A DNA stretch of 64,000 nt from Mobilitalea sibirica. Its GTDB lineage: Bacteria; Bacillota; Clostridia; Lachnospirales; Lachnospiraceae. Positions 1 to 7,272 of this stretch are shown here, piece after piece. Positions within the stretch are counted from its first letter, which is position 1. Every line of letters begins with the position of its first letter. The notes under the pieces are model-generated. The model searched no databases. It was not told the origin of the DNA and saw only the letters and a list, made by a program, of their open reading frames with translations. The DNA lies in contig NZ_JAEAGR010000009.1 in assembly GCF_015999265.1 (NCBI RefSeq), positions 1-64,000 of the forward strand. Reading direction: 5' to 3'. Made by a program: the position numbers and the translations under genes.

Positions 1-79
1 TATAAATCACCTTCTTTCATAGTGTTAGCGAGGCAGTACGAAAGTAGTGGTAGGCGATTTATAAGTGTATTTTATTACA

Positions 80-117
80 AATAAATATCGGGGTGAAGTA
101 CCACCCCAATATTTATT
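80..117 (-). terminator. Hairpin terminator for the small minus-strand gene
   Basis: Arms 80-95 and 102-117 pair over 15 of 16 positions (a 9-bp AT part and the 6-bp GGGGTG/CACCCC part, one mismatch). It sits about 60 bases beyond the stop of the minus-strand gene that ends at 177. On the minus strand the hairpin is followed by a T/A-rich tract, though not a clean T-run. Nothing else is evident in bases 1-176. Confidence 0.55.
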
Positions 118-176
118 ATAGAACCATTATTATTTGTCGTTTGGCTCTTTCTTTTTTATTTCGAATTGTTCATTAT

Positions 177-431
177 TTATAAATCAACATTAATCGGAAG
201 AATGCGAGTAATATATGGTATACCTGCAATAGGCTTGTAAATCTCTATTATATTAAATGATGTAGGAATATCCGGACCTCCATTGACGTAGATAAAAAAA
301 CGATACCTTAAATCATCTTGGTGAGCAACTGCAATTGGTTTATAGTTTTGAATATTGGATCCAACGGCCTGTATAAACAGATCGTATTCATACGGGGTGA
401 TACCGGTATGATAAATCCATCGATACTGCAT
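177..431 (-). CDS. Small hypothetical protein, 84 aa
   Basis: I do not recognise this protein. It has a good ribosome site (GAGGTG five bases before the ATG at 431) and a hairpin just downstream, which makes it a likely real gene. The product is a soluble, aromatic-rich 84-residue protein (many Tyr, Ile and Pro) with no signal peptide, membrane segment or cysteine pair. The segment around residues 40-75 (RYRFFIYVNGG onward) looks beta-strand rich. It is transcribed away from the MarR gene, with about 340 bases between them. No function can be assigned. Confidence 0.6.
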   Translation of the reverse strand: MQYRWIYHTGITPYEYDLFIQAVGSNIQNYKPIAVAHQDDLRYRFFIYVNGGPDIPTSFNIIEIYKPIAGIPYITRILPINVDL

Positions 432-521
432 AATTACACCTCATAACGAAACATTATTATTATATTCTATGCTTTAAAAAGGCTGCTGATTATAGGTAAT
501 CAATAATTGGATATGTTTGAT

Positions 522-550
522 TTGACATATCATGTAATTCATGGTAAGAT
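522..550 (+). promoter_or_regulatory. Sigma-A-type promoter of the MarR gene
   Basis: TTGACA at 522-527, a 17-base spacer and TAAGAT at 545-550 form a near-consensus vegetative promoter. Transcription would begin near 557, immediately before the palindrome at 561-608. This leaves a leader of about 210 bases before the MarR start at 769. Apart from promoter and palindrome, the 432-768 gap shows nothing. Confidence 0.65.
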
Positions 551-560
551 ATTTATAAAA

Positions 561-608
561 TACTTAAAATATTTTAATTAAATTTATTTAATTAAAATAT
601 TTTAAGTA
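561..608. promoter_or_regulatory. Perfect 23-bp palindrome, candidate MarR operator
   Basis: Arms 561-583 and 586-608 are exact reverse complements separated by TT, composed almost only of A and T. The element begins a few bases after the predicted transcription start of the MarR gene. MarR proteins bind palindromes overlapping their own promoters, so an autoregulatory operator is the first reading. A leader hairpin or terminator is less likely because no T-run follows. Confidence 0.55.
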
Positions 609-768
609 CATATCGGTAAGGTAGTATATATGCGAAAATATTATAGGTATCATTTGTATTAAAATATGTCGAGAAGCACGAAATAAAAGCAGAATCAGTT
701 AATGTGTAAAACTTTTAGATGATAGGAAAAAGATTAAGGCGTGAATTTGTAAAATAAGGAGATGGCTT

Positions 769-1194
769 ATGCTAGAGAAGGAGTTTGAAAAATTATATTA
801 TAAATTCAGGGCAAATTATTGTAAGAATTTATTTGCTAAAGTTAACAGTTCAAAAGATGGATTGAGTGCAACAGAATCTTATTGCCTTGAAGTTATTTTT
901 TTACTTGATCATCCGTCTGTACATGAATTTGCAGAATATATTCATATCTCTATGCCTAATGCAACCTATCGTATTAACCAATTAATAAAAAAAGGTTATG
1001 TCCGTAAGGATTTGTCTGAAAAAGACAAAAGAGAGTATCATCTTGAAGTGACAGACAAGTTTTTAAAAGAGTATGGAGCAAACACAGAATATAATGCCCG
1101 ACTTATGAGTGGTATCAAAGAAAAATTCAGTAAGGAAGAAGTTGAAATTTTAGAGAAGTTAATAAAAAAAATAGTTGATGAAATCATGATATAA
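769..1194 (+). CDS. MarR family transcriptional regulator
   Basis: A 141-residue protein with the usual MarR length and layout: N-terminal helices, a winged helix-turn-helix around residues 30-100 (recognition region near SMPNATYRINQLIKKGYV), then a wing carrying the typical D-K-R-E pattern (SEKDKREYHLEVTD), and C-terminal dimerisation helices. AAGGAG about eight bases before the ATG supports the start. The palindrome at 561-608 at its promoter suggests autoregulation. It is followed in the same direction by a DegV/FakB fatty-acid-binding protein, so a FabT-like lipid-responsive role is conceivable, but the inducer is unknown. Confidence 0.85.
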   Translation: MLEKEFEKLYYKFRANYCKNLFAKVNSSKDGLSATESYCLEVIFLLDHPSVHEFAEYIHISMPNATYRINQLIKKGYVRKDLSEKDKREYHLEVTDKFLKEYGANTEYNARLMSGIKEKFSKEEVEILEKLIKKIVDEIMI

Positions 1195-1309
1195 AAATGA
1201 TTACATAGATGAATTATGAGTTACAAACAATACGAAATATAAATTTAAATATTAATTTTTAGGATGAGGATTTTTATGATCCTTCTCTGGGAAAGGCTTG
1301 GTGTAGTAT

Positions 1310-2152
1310 ATGGCAATTAGAATTATAACAGACTCCACATCAGATATCGGTAAAGAACAGGCAAAGCAGATGGATATTACCATTGTACCATTAAAGGTGA
1401 TCTTTGGAGATAAGGAGTATCGGGAAGGTGTTGAGATTACAATCGACGGTTTTTATGAAAAGCTTGTTAAGGCAGAGAAACTTCCAACAACCTCTCAACC
1501 GTCTCCGGATGACTTTTTAAAGTATTTTAATGAAGCAAAAGAAGCCGGTGATAGTGTAATTGTAGTATTAATTTCAAGCAAACTGAGCGGTACAGTACAA
1601 AGTGCACTGATTGCTAAGGATATGGTGGATTATGAAGATATTTATGTAGTTGACAGTTATACGACAATTACCGGGCTTCGGATTCTGGTTGAGCAAGCAG
1701 TAAAATTAAGGAATGAAGGTATGGCAACATTACAAATTGTTGATACGTTAGAAAAGATGAAGGACAAAATAGTATTACTTGCCATGGTAGATACACTGGA
1801 ATATCTGCATAAAGGAGGACGTTTATCAAAGTCGTCTGCAATTTTAGGGTCCCTGTTAAAGTTTAAGCCTATTATAACACTTAAGGATGGGGTGATTGGA
1901 GTTGTAGGCAAAGAAAGAGGAACAAATAAGGCGATTGCTAAAATAATAGAGTGCATAGAAGAGTTTGGTGCCATTGATCAGACATATCCAATCAATCTCG
2001 GATATACGGCGGAGGATAGTCAGTCTGTGTTACTGAGGGACAAGCTTTCAAATGAATATGGAATTAAAGATATGATTATGTATCCGGTCGGCTGTGTGGT
2101 AGGAACTCATGTAGGTCCGGGTGCATGTGTCTTAACTTATGTGAAGCAATAA
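1310..2152 (+). CDS. DegV family (FakB-type) fatty acid-binding protein
   Basis: At 280 residues this is a full-length DegV-fold protein. DegV/FakB proteins hold a fatty acid for phosphorylation by the kinase FakA, feeding exogenous fatty acids into phospholipid synthesis. Family hallmarks are all present: TDSTSD at residues 7-12, TSQPS at 61-65, SSKLSGT at 89-95, LEYLHKGGRLS at 163-173 and GTHVGPGA at 265-272. T61, S62, S93, R171 and H267 fit the known ligand-contact positions of the family. The ribosome site is weak (GGGAAAGG, long spacing). It lies 115 bases after the MarR gene. No FakA kinase lies in the window. Confidence 0.9.
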   Translation: MAIRIITDSTSDIGKEQAKQMDITIVPLKVIFGDKEYREGVEITIDGFYEKLVKAEKLPTTSQPSPDDFLKYFNEAKEAGDSVIVVLISSKLSGTVQSALIAKDMVDYEDIYVVDSYTTITGLRILVEQAVKLRNEGMATLQIVDTLEKMKDKIVLLAMVDTLEYLHKGGRLSKSSAILGSLLKFKPIITLKDGVIGVVGKERGTNKAIAKIIECIEEFGAIDQTYPINLGYTAEDSQSVLLRDKLSNEYGIKDMIMYPVGCVVGTHVGPGACVLTYVKQ

Positions 2153-2211
2153 TTTGAGTTACATGGATATGAACCAATTTAAGAGCTGTGAGTTACAGGT
2201 GATAATATAAT

Positions 2212-2272
2212 GAAAAAAGTATTTTCTGATGTCTGTTTTTACAAAACAAAGACAAAGGAAAATACTTTTTTC
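2212..2272 (+). terminator. Terminator after the DegV gene
   Basis: Exact 15-base arms (2212-2226 and 2258-2272) enclose a loop that is itself partly self-complementary (gtctgtttt against aaaacaaagac). T-rich sequence lies in and after the right arm. It sits 60 bases past the degV stop. Confidence 0.7.
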
Positions 2273-2350
2273 TTTGTTTCCAAAACTATGAGTAACTTCC
2301 ATATATTACATACATATGAACTATATATTACATAAATATTAAATAATACA

Positions 2351-2379
2351 TTGACATATTAACAAATACGTAATATACT
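2351..2379 (+). promoter_or_regulatory. Sigma-A-type promoter of the peptidoglycan-binding protein gene
   Basis: TTGACA at 2351-2356, spacer of 17 bases, TATACT at 2374-2379. This predicts a short leader of about 50 bases before the gene at 2437. Confidence 0.65.
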
Positions 2380-2436
2380 ATGACTATGACATCTTAGTAA
2401 CTAATAACTTACATAATGATTTAAGGAGACAGCATA

Positions 2437-3264
2437 ATGAAAAGAAAATTCTTAATTCGCATAGCATCCATATGTTTCGCAGCATTTATGGCATTTGCTC
2501 CGGTGAGTGCATCAGCAGCGACTTTAATTAGAAGGGGTTCAAGAGGAACGGAAGTAAAAATGATTCAGATGACTCTAAAAGAGTTAGGCTATTTTACATA
2601 TCCAAGGGCAACCGGTTATTACGGTAGTATTACAGAGGCTGCAGTGAAACGCTTCCAAAGAGACAATAAAATTTCTCCAGATGGGATTGTAGGAAGGATT
2701 ACAAGAGGTGCGCTATATGGAAATAAGGATAATTTAATGAAATCAGGAATTACTCTGATGAGTACCTCAAATTCCAACGCCGATAAACAAGGTGCACTGG
2801 ATTGGTTTTCAAAAGTTCAATATGTTTTTGACAGAGGAATGAATGCCTATGTAACGGATGTTGATACGGGTAAATCGTTCTGGATTAAAAGAACATTTGG
2901 TACGAACCATGCCGATGTCGAACCGTTAACGAAAAAAGACTCCAGAATAATTAAAGACATCTGGAATGGTTGGAGCTGGGAGCGTAGGGCTGTAGTAGTG
3001 CAGGTTGGTGGATATACCCTGGCAGGAGCATTGTCAGCAATGCCCCATGCAGGCGTGGATTCAGCGCCGGCTGTTAATTATGTGAGCAGACGAAGCGGTG
3101 GCTATGGATGGGGAAGAAATCTTGACGCTGTTAAGAATAACGGAGCAGATGGTGTTATTGATCTTCACTTTAAAAACAGTAGAACTCATGGATCCAATCG
3201 AAAACAAGCATCCATGCAAAATATGGTTGAAAAAGCAGCCAGATACATAGAAAAGAATTATTAA
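2437..3264 (+). CDS. Secreted peptidoglycan-binding protein with uncharacterised C-terminal domain
   Basis: 275 residues. Residues 1-28 form a Sec signal peptide (positive start, hydrophobic core, cleavage after SASA). Residues 31-90 form a PG_binding_1 domain (RRGSRGTEVKMIQMTLKELG, then AVKRFQRDN and DGIVGRITRGAL). The rest (about 110-275) is a conserved-looking domain rich in His, Asp and Trp: GTNHADVEPL, IWNGWSWERRAV, MPHAG, DGVIDLHF and SRTHGSN. The repeated His/Asp residues suggest a metal site or hydrolase, but I cannot name the family. AAGGAGA before the ATG supports the start. Expected to act at the cell wall. Confidence 0.8.
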   Translation: MKRKFLIRIASICFAAFMAFAPVSASAATLIRRGSRGTEVKMIQMTLKELGYFTYPRATGYYGSITEAAVKRFQRDNKISPDGIVGRITRGALYGNKDNLMKSGITLMSTSNSNADKQGALDWFSKVQYVFDRGMNAYVTDVDTGKSFWIKRTFGTNHADVEPLTKKDSRIIKDIWNGWSWERRAVVVQVGGYTLAGALSAMPHAGVDSAPAVNYVSRRSGGYGWGRNLDAVKNNGADGVIDLHFKNSRTHGSNRKQASMQNMVEKAARYIEKNY

Positions 3265-3299
3265 TGAAGAAATATAGTTATATGAATTGAATATTTAAG

Positions 3300-3350
3300 C
3301 AAGAAGCAGTTGACTGAATGAAATACGAAAAGGACTGCTTCTTGTTTTAT
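3300..3350 (+). terminator. Terminator after the peptidoglycan-binding protein gene
   Basis: An 11-bp perfect stem (3300-3310 with 3334-3344) is followed by TTTTAT. It ends the gene at 2437-3264. The remainder of the 3265-3589 gap holds only a plausible promoter for the next gene. Confidence 0.7.
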
Positions 3351-3519
3351 GTTAATCTAGAAAATAAAAATAAGTAAGTGTTCTGCAATTTATTACACAG
3401 GCTTAACAATATAATGCAGTTCAAATCGTTATATCAGTATATGCTGGAGAATTTGTATCATGTATGTTAGAATTTGTATTGGATACATAAAAAATCAGAA
3501 GTTAGAAAATGTATAGGGT

Positions 3520-3549
3520 TTGAAAGGTTAGTTATATTTCGATTGTAAT
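3520..3549 (+). promoter_or_regulatory. Possible promoter of the GH43 gene
   Basis: TTGAAA at 3520-3525, 18-base spacer, TGTAAT at 3544-3549. It lies about 40 bases before the GH43 start. Both boxes depart from consensus, so this is tentative. Confidence 0.35.
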
Positions 3550-3589
3550 TTATGTTATATCTAGAGAATAATGACAGGAGGATGATATT

Positions 3590-5161
3590 ATGAAAGAGAG
3601 GGCTAAAAACCCGATATTACCCGGATTTTATCCGGATCCGTCCATTTGTAGAGTGGAAGACGATTATTATCTGGTAACTTCTACATTTGCTTATTTTCCC
3701 GGAGTACCGATATTCCACAGCAAGGACTTAATTCATTGGAAACAGATTGGGAATATATTAGATCGTGAGGAACAGATAAATCTAACTAAAGCAGAGCATT
3801 CCGGTGGAATCTTTGCGCCTACCATTCGTTACCATAAGGGTACTTTTTATATGATTACAACCAATGTGAGTCATGGGGGTAATTTTATAGTAACAGCAAC
3901 AGATCCCGCAGGCCCTTGGTCTAATCCATATTTTATAAAGGGTGCTGAGGGCATTGATCCATCCTTGTTTTTTGATGATGATGGGAAATGTTATTATACC
4001 GGAACCAGAGAGCGCCGAGAAGGAGCAAAATACTTTGGGGATAATGAAATCTGGCTTCAAGAACTTGATCTTACTACCATGAGCTTGGTGGGAGAGTCAT
4101 ATGCACTTTGGCATGGAGCGTTAAGAGATGTTGTATGGCCGGAAGGCCCACATTTATATAAAAAGGATGGCAAATATTATTTACTTATTGCAGAAGCCGG
4201 TACTGGTCACGAACATGCGGTGACAATCGCTGCTAGTGATAGTTTAACCGAGCCGTTCCAAGGGTGTAAATACAACCCTATACTGACCCATAGACATCTG
4301 GGCCAAAACTATCCGATTGTAAATGTTGGTCATGGTGATATGGTAGAAACGCAGTTAGGGGAATGGTACATGGTGGTGCTTGCCTCCCGTATCTATGGAG
4401 GGTACTATCGAAATTTAGGAAGAGAAACCTTCCTGGTTCCACTCATATGGGAGCAGGGATGGCCTGTTATTAATCCGGGGATAGGTCTGTTGGAAGATAC
4501 CGTACAAATACCTGATCTTACTCCTGCGCCAGTAGATGAAATACCGGTTAGAGAAGATTTTGATGGAGAACATCTTCCGTATCGGTTTGTATACCTGCGT
4601 AATCCAAACTGGGAAAACTATAGTTTAAGTAAGCGTAAAGGTTATCTTCGTATGAAGCTGGTACCTGAGAAAATTACTGATTTGGTTAGTCCAAGCTATG
4701 TAGGAATCCGTCAGACTGGTATGAGTTTTGTTTTCGAAGCAAAGATGGAATTTCAAGCAAAGTTAAGAGATGAAGAGGCTGGAGTTGTATTATTACAAAG
4801 TAACCGTTTTCATTACCGTTTTGTTAGTACTATAAAAGATGGAATTAAGGTATTGCAACTGATAAGGTGTTTGAAGGGAGAAGAAGATGTTCTTACCCAG
4901 GTTCATAATGAAGATTTAAGCAGGAAACAGGAATTGCTGTGGCTAAGGATAAAAGCGGATAAGCAAGAGCTTTGTTTTACCTATAGTTATGATGGAAAAA
5001 ACTATCACATCCTTAAAGAAGGTGTTGATGCGCGTTTGTTAAGTACGGATGTGGCAGGAGGCTTTGTGGGAAACACTATGGGCGTCTATTGCTCTTCTAA
5101 CGGTGTACAAAGTGAGAATTATGCAGATTTTGATTGGGTGGAGTATAGGAATCTCCCTTAA
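3590..5161 (+). CDS. Glycoside hydrolase family 43 (beta-xylosidase / alpha-L-arabinofuranosidase)
   Basis: 523 residues without a signal peptide, so probably cytoplasmic. The N-terminal five-bladed GH43 propeller opens with NPILPGFYPDPS. The catalytic triad is visible: base D16 (YPDPS), pKa modulator D123 (EGIDPS) and acid E185 (VWPEGPHLY). A second beta-sandwich domain from about residue 320 (REDFDGEHLPYRFVYLRNPN onward) is typical of GH43 xylosidases and arabinofuranosidases. GH43 enzymes remove xylose or arabinose from xylooligosaccharides. AGGAGG before the ATG fixes the start. It lies beside the AraC regulator and transport operon, which fits xylan use. Xylosidase versus arabinofuranosidase cannot be settled by eye. 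Confidence 0.9.
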   Translation: MKERAKNPILPGFYPDPSICRVEDDYYLVTSTFAYFPGVPIFHSKDLIHWKQIGNILDREEQINLTKAEHSGGIFAPTIRYHKGTFYMITTNVSHGGNFIVTATDPAGPWSNPYFIKGAEGIDPSLFFDDDGKCYYTGTRERREGAKYFGDNEIWLQELDLTTMSLVGESYALWHGALRDVVWPEGPHLYKKDGKYYLLIAEAGTGHEHAVTIAASDSLTEPFQGCKYNPILTHRHLGQNYPIVNVGHGDMVETQLGEWYMVVLASRIYGGYYRNLGRETFLVPLIWEQGWPVINPGIGLLEDTVQIPDLTPAPVDEIPVREDFDGEHLPYRFVYLRNPNWENYSLSKRKGYLRMKLVPEKITDLVSPSYVGIRQTGMSFVFEAKMEFQAKLRDEEAGVVLLQSNRFHYRFVSTIKDGIKVLQLIRCLKGEEDVLTQVHNEDLSRKQELLWLRIKADKQELCFTYSYDGKNYHILKEGVDARLLSTDVAGGFVGNTMGVYCSSNGVQSENYADFDWVEYRNLP

Positions 5162-5207
5162 AATAGTGAAGAATACTATTTTAGCTCAAAGAGTTCAAAT
5201 CAGAAAA

Positions 5208-5399
5208 GGATGTTTCAAAATAGATAAGCTTATGAGTGTATGACTTACCGTAATGCATTGTTTGGCGGACAGATTTTTGATTATGTATGTCTATAAAGCG
5301 AACAAATATGTTCGATTAAGGCATACATAATCGATAATCTGTCTTTCAACCTGTGTGTAAGGTAAGTCATATTCTCATAAGTTTTATTTTGCAACATCC
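5208..5399. repeat. Long imperfect palindrome (about 190 bp), MITE-like
   Basis: The two halves are reverse complements over most of their length. CTTATGAGTGTATGACTTACC (5229-5249) matches 5361-5381 with two mismatches; GACAGATT and GATTATGTATG match their counterparts at 5322-5344; GGATGTT at 5208 matches AACATCC at 5393-5399. The centre is a perfect CGAACA/TGTTCG hairpin at 5299-5314. The element lies 47 bases after the GH43 stop and could terminate transcription, but its length suggests a non-autonomous mobile element. Confidence 0.6.
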
Positions 5400-5456
5400 C
5401 CGTAACATTTTAATTGTTTTTATTACGTCACAACAACCTAGTCAATTTTAAAGCTG

Positions 5457-5807
5457 CTAATGGAAGTTTCCAGCTTTAATAACATTAACAATGCTTCCAA
5501 AGGAACGGGATTGAATCTCAAGCTCTTCAATTTCTTCAATTGCCAATGATATATCTTTGACAGAACTTACAATAACCTTAGAACCGGAGAAAACATGTTC
5601 GGCTGACAGGAATACATTATTGGCTAACGGAAACATACTGATCTGCTATTCGTCAAAAAATTCATGAGTTCCGTCCCAGCCGGTTTTTTTCGAACTTTCA
5701 TGCCATTTCTTACCCTGTTCTGATGCAACCAATTGCTGGAACATAGGTTCATTTATATTACTAAGAAGTGTTGAGTATCCTATTTTACCGTCCCCAATCA
5801 GATAACT
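5457..5807 (-). pseudogene. Gene remnant with an in-frame stop
   Basis: One minus-strand frame reads as protein-like sequence from 5807 to a TAG at 5648-5646 (it includes GDGKIGYSTLLSNINEP and GWDGTHEFFDE). It then continues in the same frame (MFPLANNVFLSAEHVFSG, SFGSIVNVIKAGNF) to a stop at 5457. The upstream side has no start codon with a ribosome site and is closed by TAA, so the 5' end is missing. The composition looks like real coding sequence decayed by one nonsense mutation and a 5' truncation. The downstream part alone (ATG at 5636, 59 aa) could still be translated. I do not recognise the family. Confidence 0.5.
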
Positions 5808-5859
5808 TTACATTTTTGATTGTGAAAACGAATTTATCTGATATGATTAAGCTAAAAGT

Positions 5860-6816
5860 TTATTCATTATGTGACCGATTCCTCCGACGATAGAGATTCT
5901 TAAATTCAGTCGGTGTACATTCCTTAAAGTTTTTGAATACCCTATTAAAGGTAGAAATACTCGAAAATCCAGAACGCATTGCAACCTCAGTAATCGACAG
6001 ATTTGGATTTAAGAGAAGTTTTTCTGCCTCTTTAACACGCCGTTGGTTTAGATAGTCATAAAAAGATATATCCGTGAATTGTTTAAATAGTCTGGAAAAA
6101 TGGAATTTACTAAAACCTGCTACCCCTGCAATCTTTTCTAATGAAATATCATCAGTGTAATTGTTGTTAATATATTCAAATATCATATTAAACTTTTCGA
6201 TATATTCTTTTTGCTTGTTTTGTTTTACAGCAGGAAATAAATTCTCCGTATTCATATATTTTCGTCCCATTAAAACAAACATTTGAATAATTAGTGCATA
6301 AATTGCGCCTTCTCTTAAGGTGTTTTTACTATTATATTCTTCTGTAATCTGATCAAACAAATCCTGAAGTTGAGGATAAATATCAGGTGCTGAGCTTTCT
6401 TTGATTAACCTAGGTTGGTTGAATACCGTTATGATGTTAGAAAACCCTCTTAAATTACTGATTAATGAGAAATCAAACAAAAGAATACGTCGTTCTCCTG
6501 TTCTGGGAGCAATTAATTCATGAAGCTCACCGGGAGGGATAATTAAGATATCTCCTTCATTGAGTACGTAAGTGGTTTTACCTATTATTATCGTATATTT
6601 ATTAATGACTGGCATAATTAACTCGATTGCCGTATGCCAATGGGAAGTATAATTTTCAGGTTCATGGTTTGTGTGTAATAGAATGGACGTATTGTTCTGG
6701 TAGTCCACTTTTTCAAAAAAACCATCCATAATTCTCATATTGGTACCATTACCTTTCATGATGTTAATATGTTGAAAAAGTTCTAAATTCTCTTCGATTT
6801 CTTTCCTATTAAACAA
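5860..6816 (-). CDS. AraC family transcriptional regulator
   Basis: 318 residues. An N-terminal cupin-like sensor occupies about 35-130 (SHWHTAIELIMPVINKYTIIIG, then GDILIIPPGELHEL with sugar-type His residues). The C-terminal double helix-turn-helix lies at about 215-312 (ISLEKIAGVAGFSKFHFSRLFK and SITEVAMRSGFSSISTFNRVFK). These regulators sense sugars and usually activate adjacent carbohydrate genes. It is divergent from the transport operon at 7273 and converges on GH43, so it is the likely local xylan regulator. The start is uncertain: the longest frame begins with TTG and has no clear ribosome site; ATG codons at 6759 or 6738 are alternatives. Confidence 0.9.
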   Translation of the reverse strand: MFNRKEIEENLELFQHINIMKGNGTNMRIMDGFFEKVDYQNNTSILLHTNHEPENYTSHWHTAIELIMPVINKYTIIIGKTTYVLNEGDILIIPPGELHELIAPRTGERRILLFDFSLISNLRGFSNIITVFNQPRLIKESSAPDIYPQLQDLFDQITEEYNSKNTLREGAIYALIIQMFVLMGRKYMNTENLFPAVKQNKQKEYIEKFNMIFEYINNNYTDDISLEKIAGVAGFSKFHFSRLFKQFTDISFYDYLNQRRVKEAEKLLLNPNLSITEVAMRSGFSSISTFNRVFKNFKECTPTEFKNLYRRRNRSHNE

Positions 6817-7272
6817 GGTTTACATTATTGGCAGTTTATACTATAATATATTATAATAATAAAATTATCTATACACATTGCACAAAAAGACATAATCACA
6901 AAAATAACGTCATAGAATAGAATGAGATTAGTAAATATTGCTATTTATTAATCAGACAAATTTCATTGTATTTTCTACACAAGTTATAAAAATATCACAT
7001 CAAAACGACGTCTTTGTTGGTAAATATCATTAGAATAACTATACTAGTATTTTAATACAGACGTTTCAATTTGTAAACCCAAACTATAATAATGAGTATT
7101 ATATCATCCTTTTTTAACAATTTTAACCTAAGAACAGCAATAGTTGATAGGATTATAGCAATATATGATAAGTCAACATTATAAAAATGAGATAAACTAA
7201 TATTATGACGTGAAAATCAGGAACATTTAAAAAAAATATATGCAATATGTACAAAGAAGGAAGGAACCTGTT
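6817..7272. other. Divergent regulatory region between AraC gene and transport operon
   Basis: 456 bases of very AT-rich sequence with no coding potential. It must carry the promoters of both the AraC gene and the transport operon and probably the AraC binding sites. Related motifs ACGTCTTTG (7013-7021) and CAGACGTTTC (7059-7068) stand out, but I could not define a convincing half-site pair or promoter. Confidence 0.4.

Noticed and set aside
5049-5243. Overlapping 64-codon plus-strand frame at the end of GH43
   Set aside because: Lies mostly within the GH43 coding region in another frame and lacks a ribosome site.
7240-7272. Upstream ATG start for the CBM-fused binding protein
   Set aside because: No ribosome site before it, while the ATG at 7273 has GGAAGGA at proper spacing.
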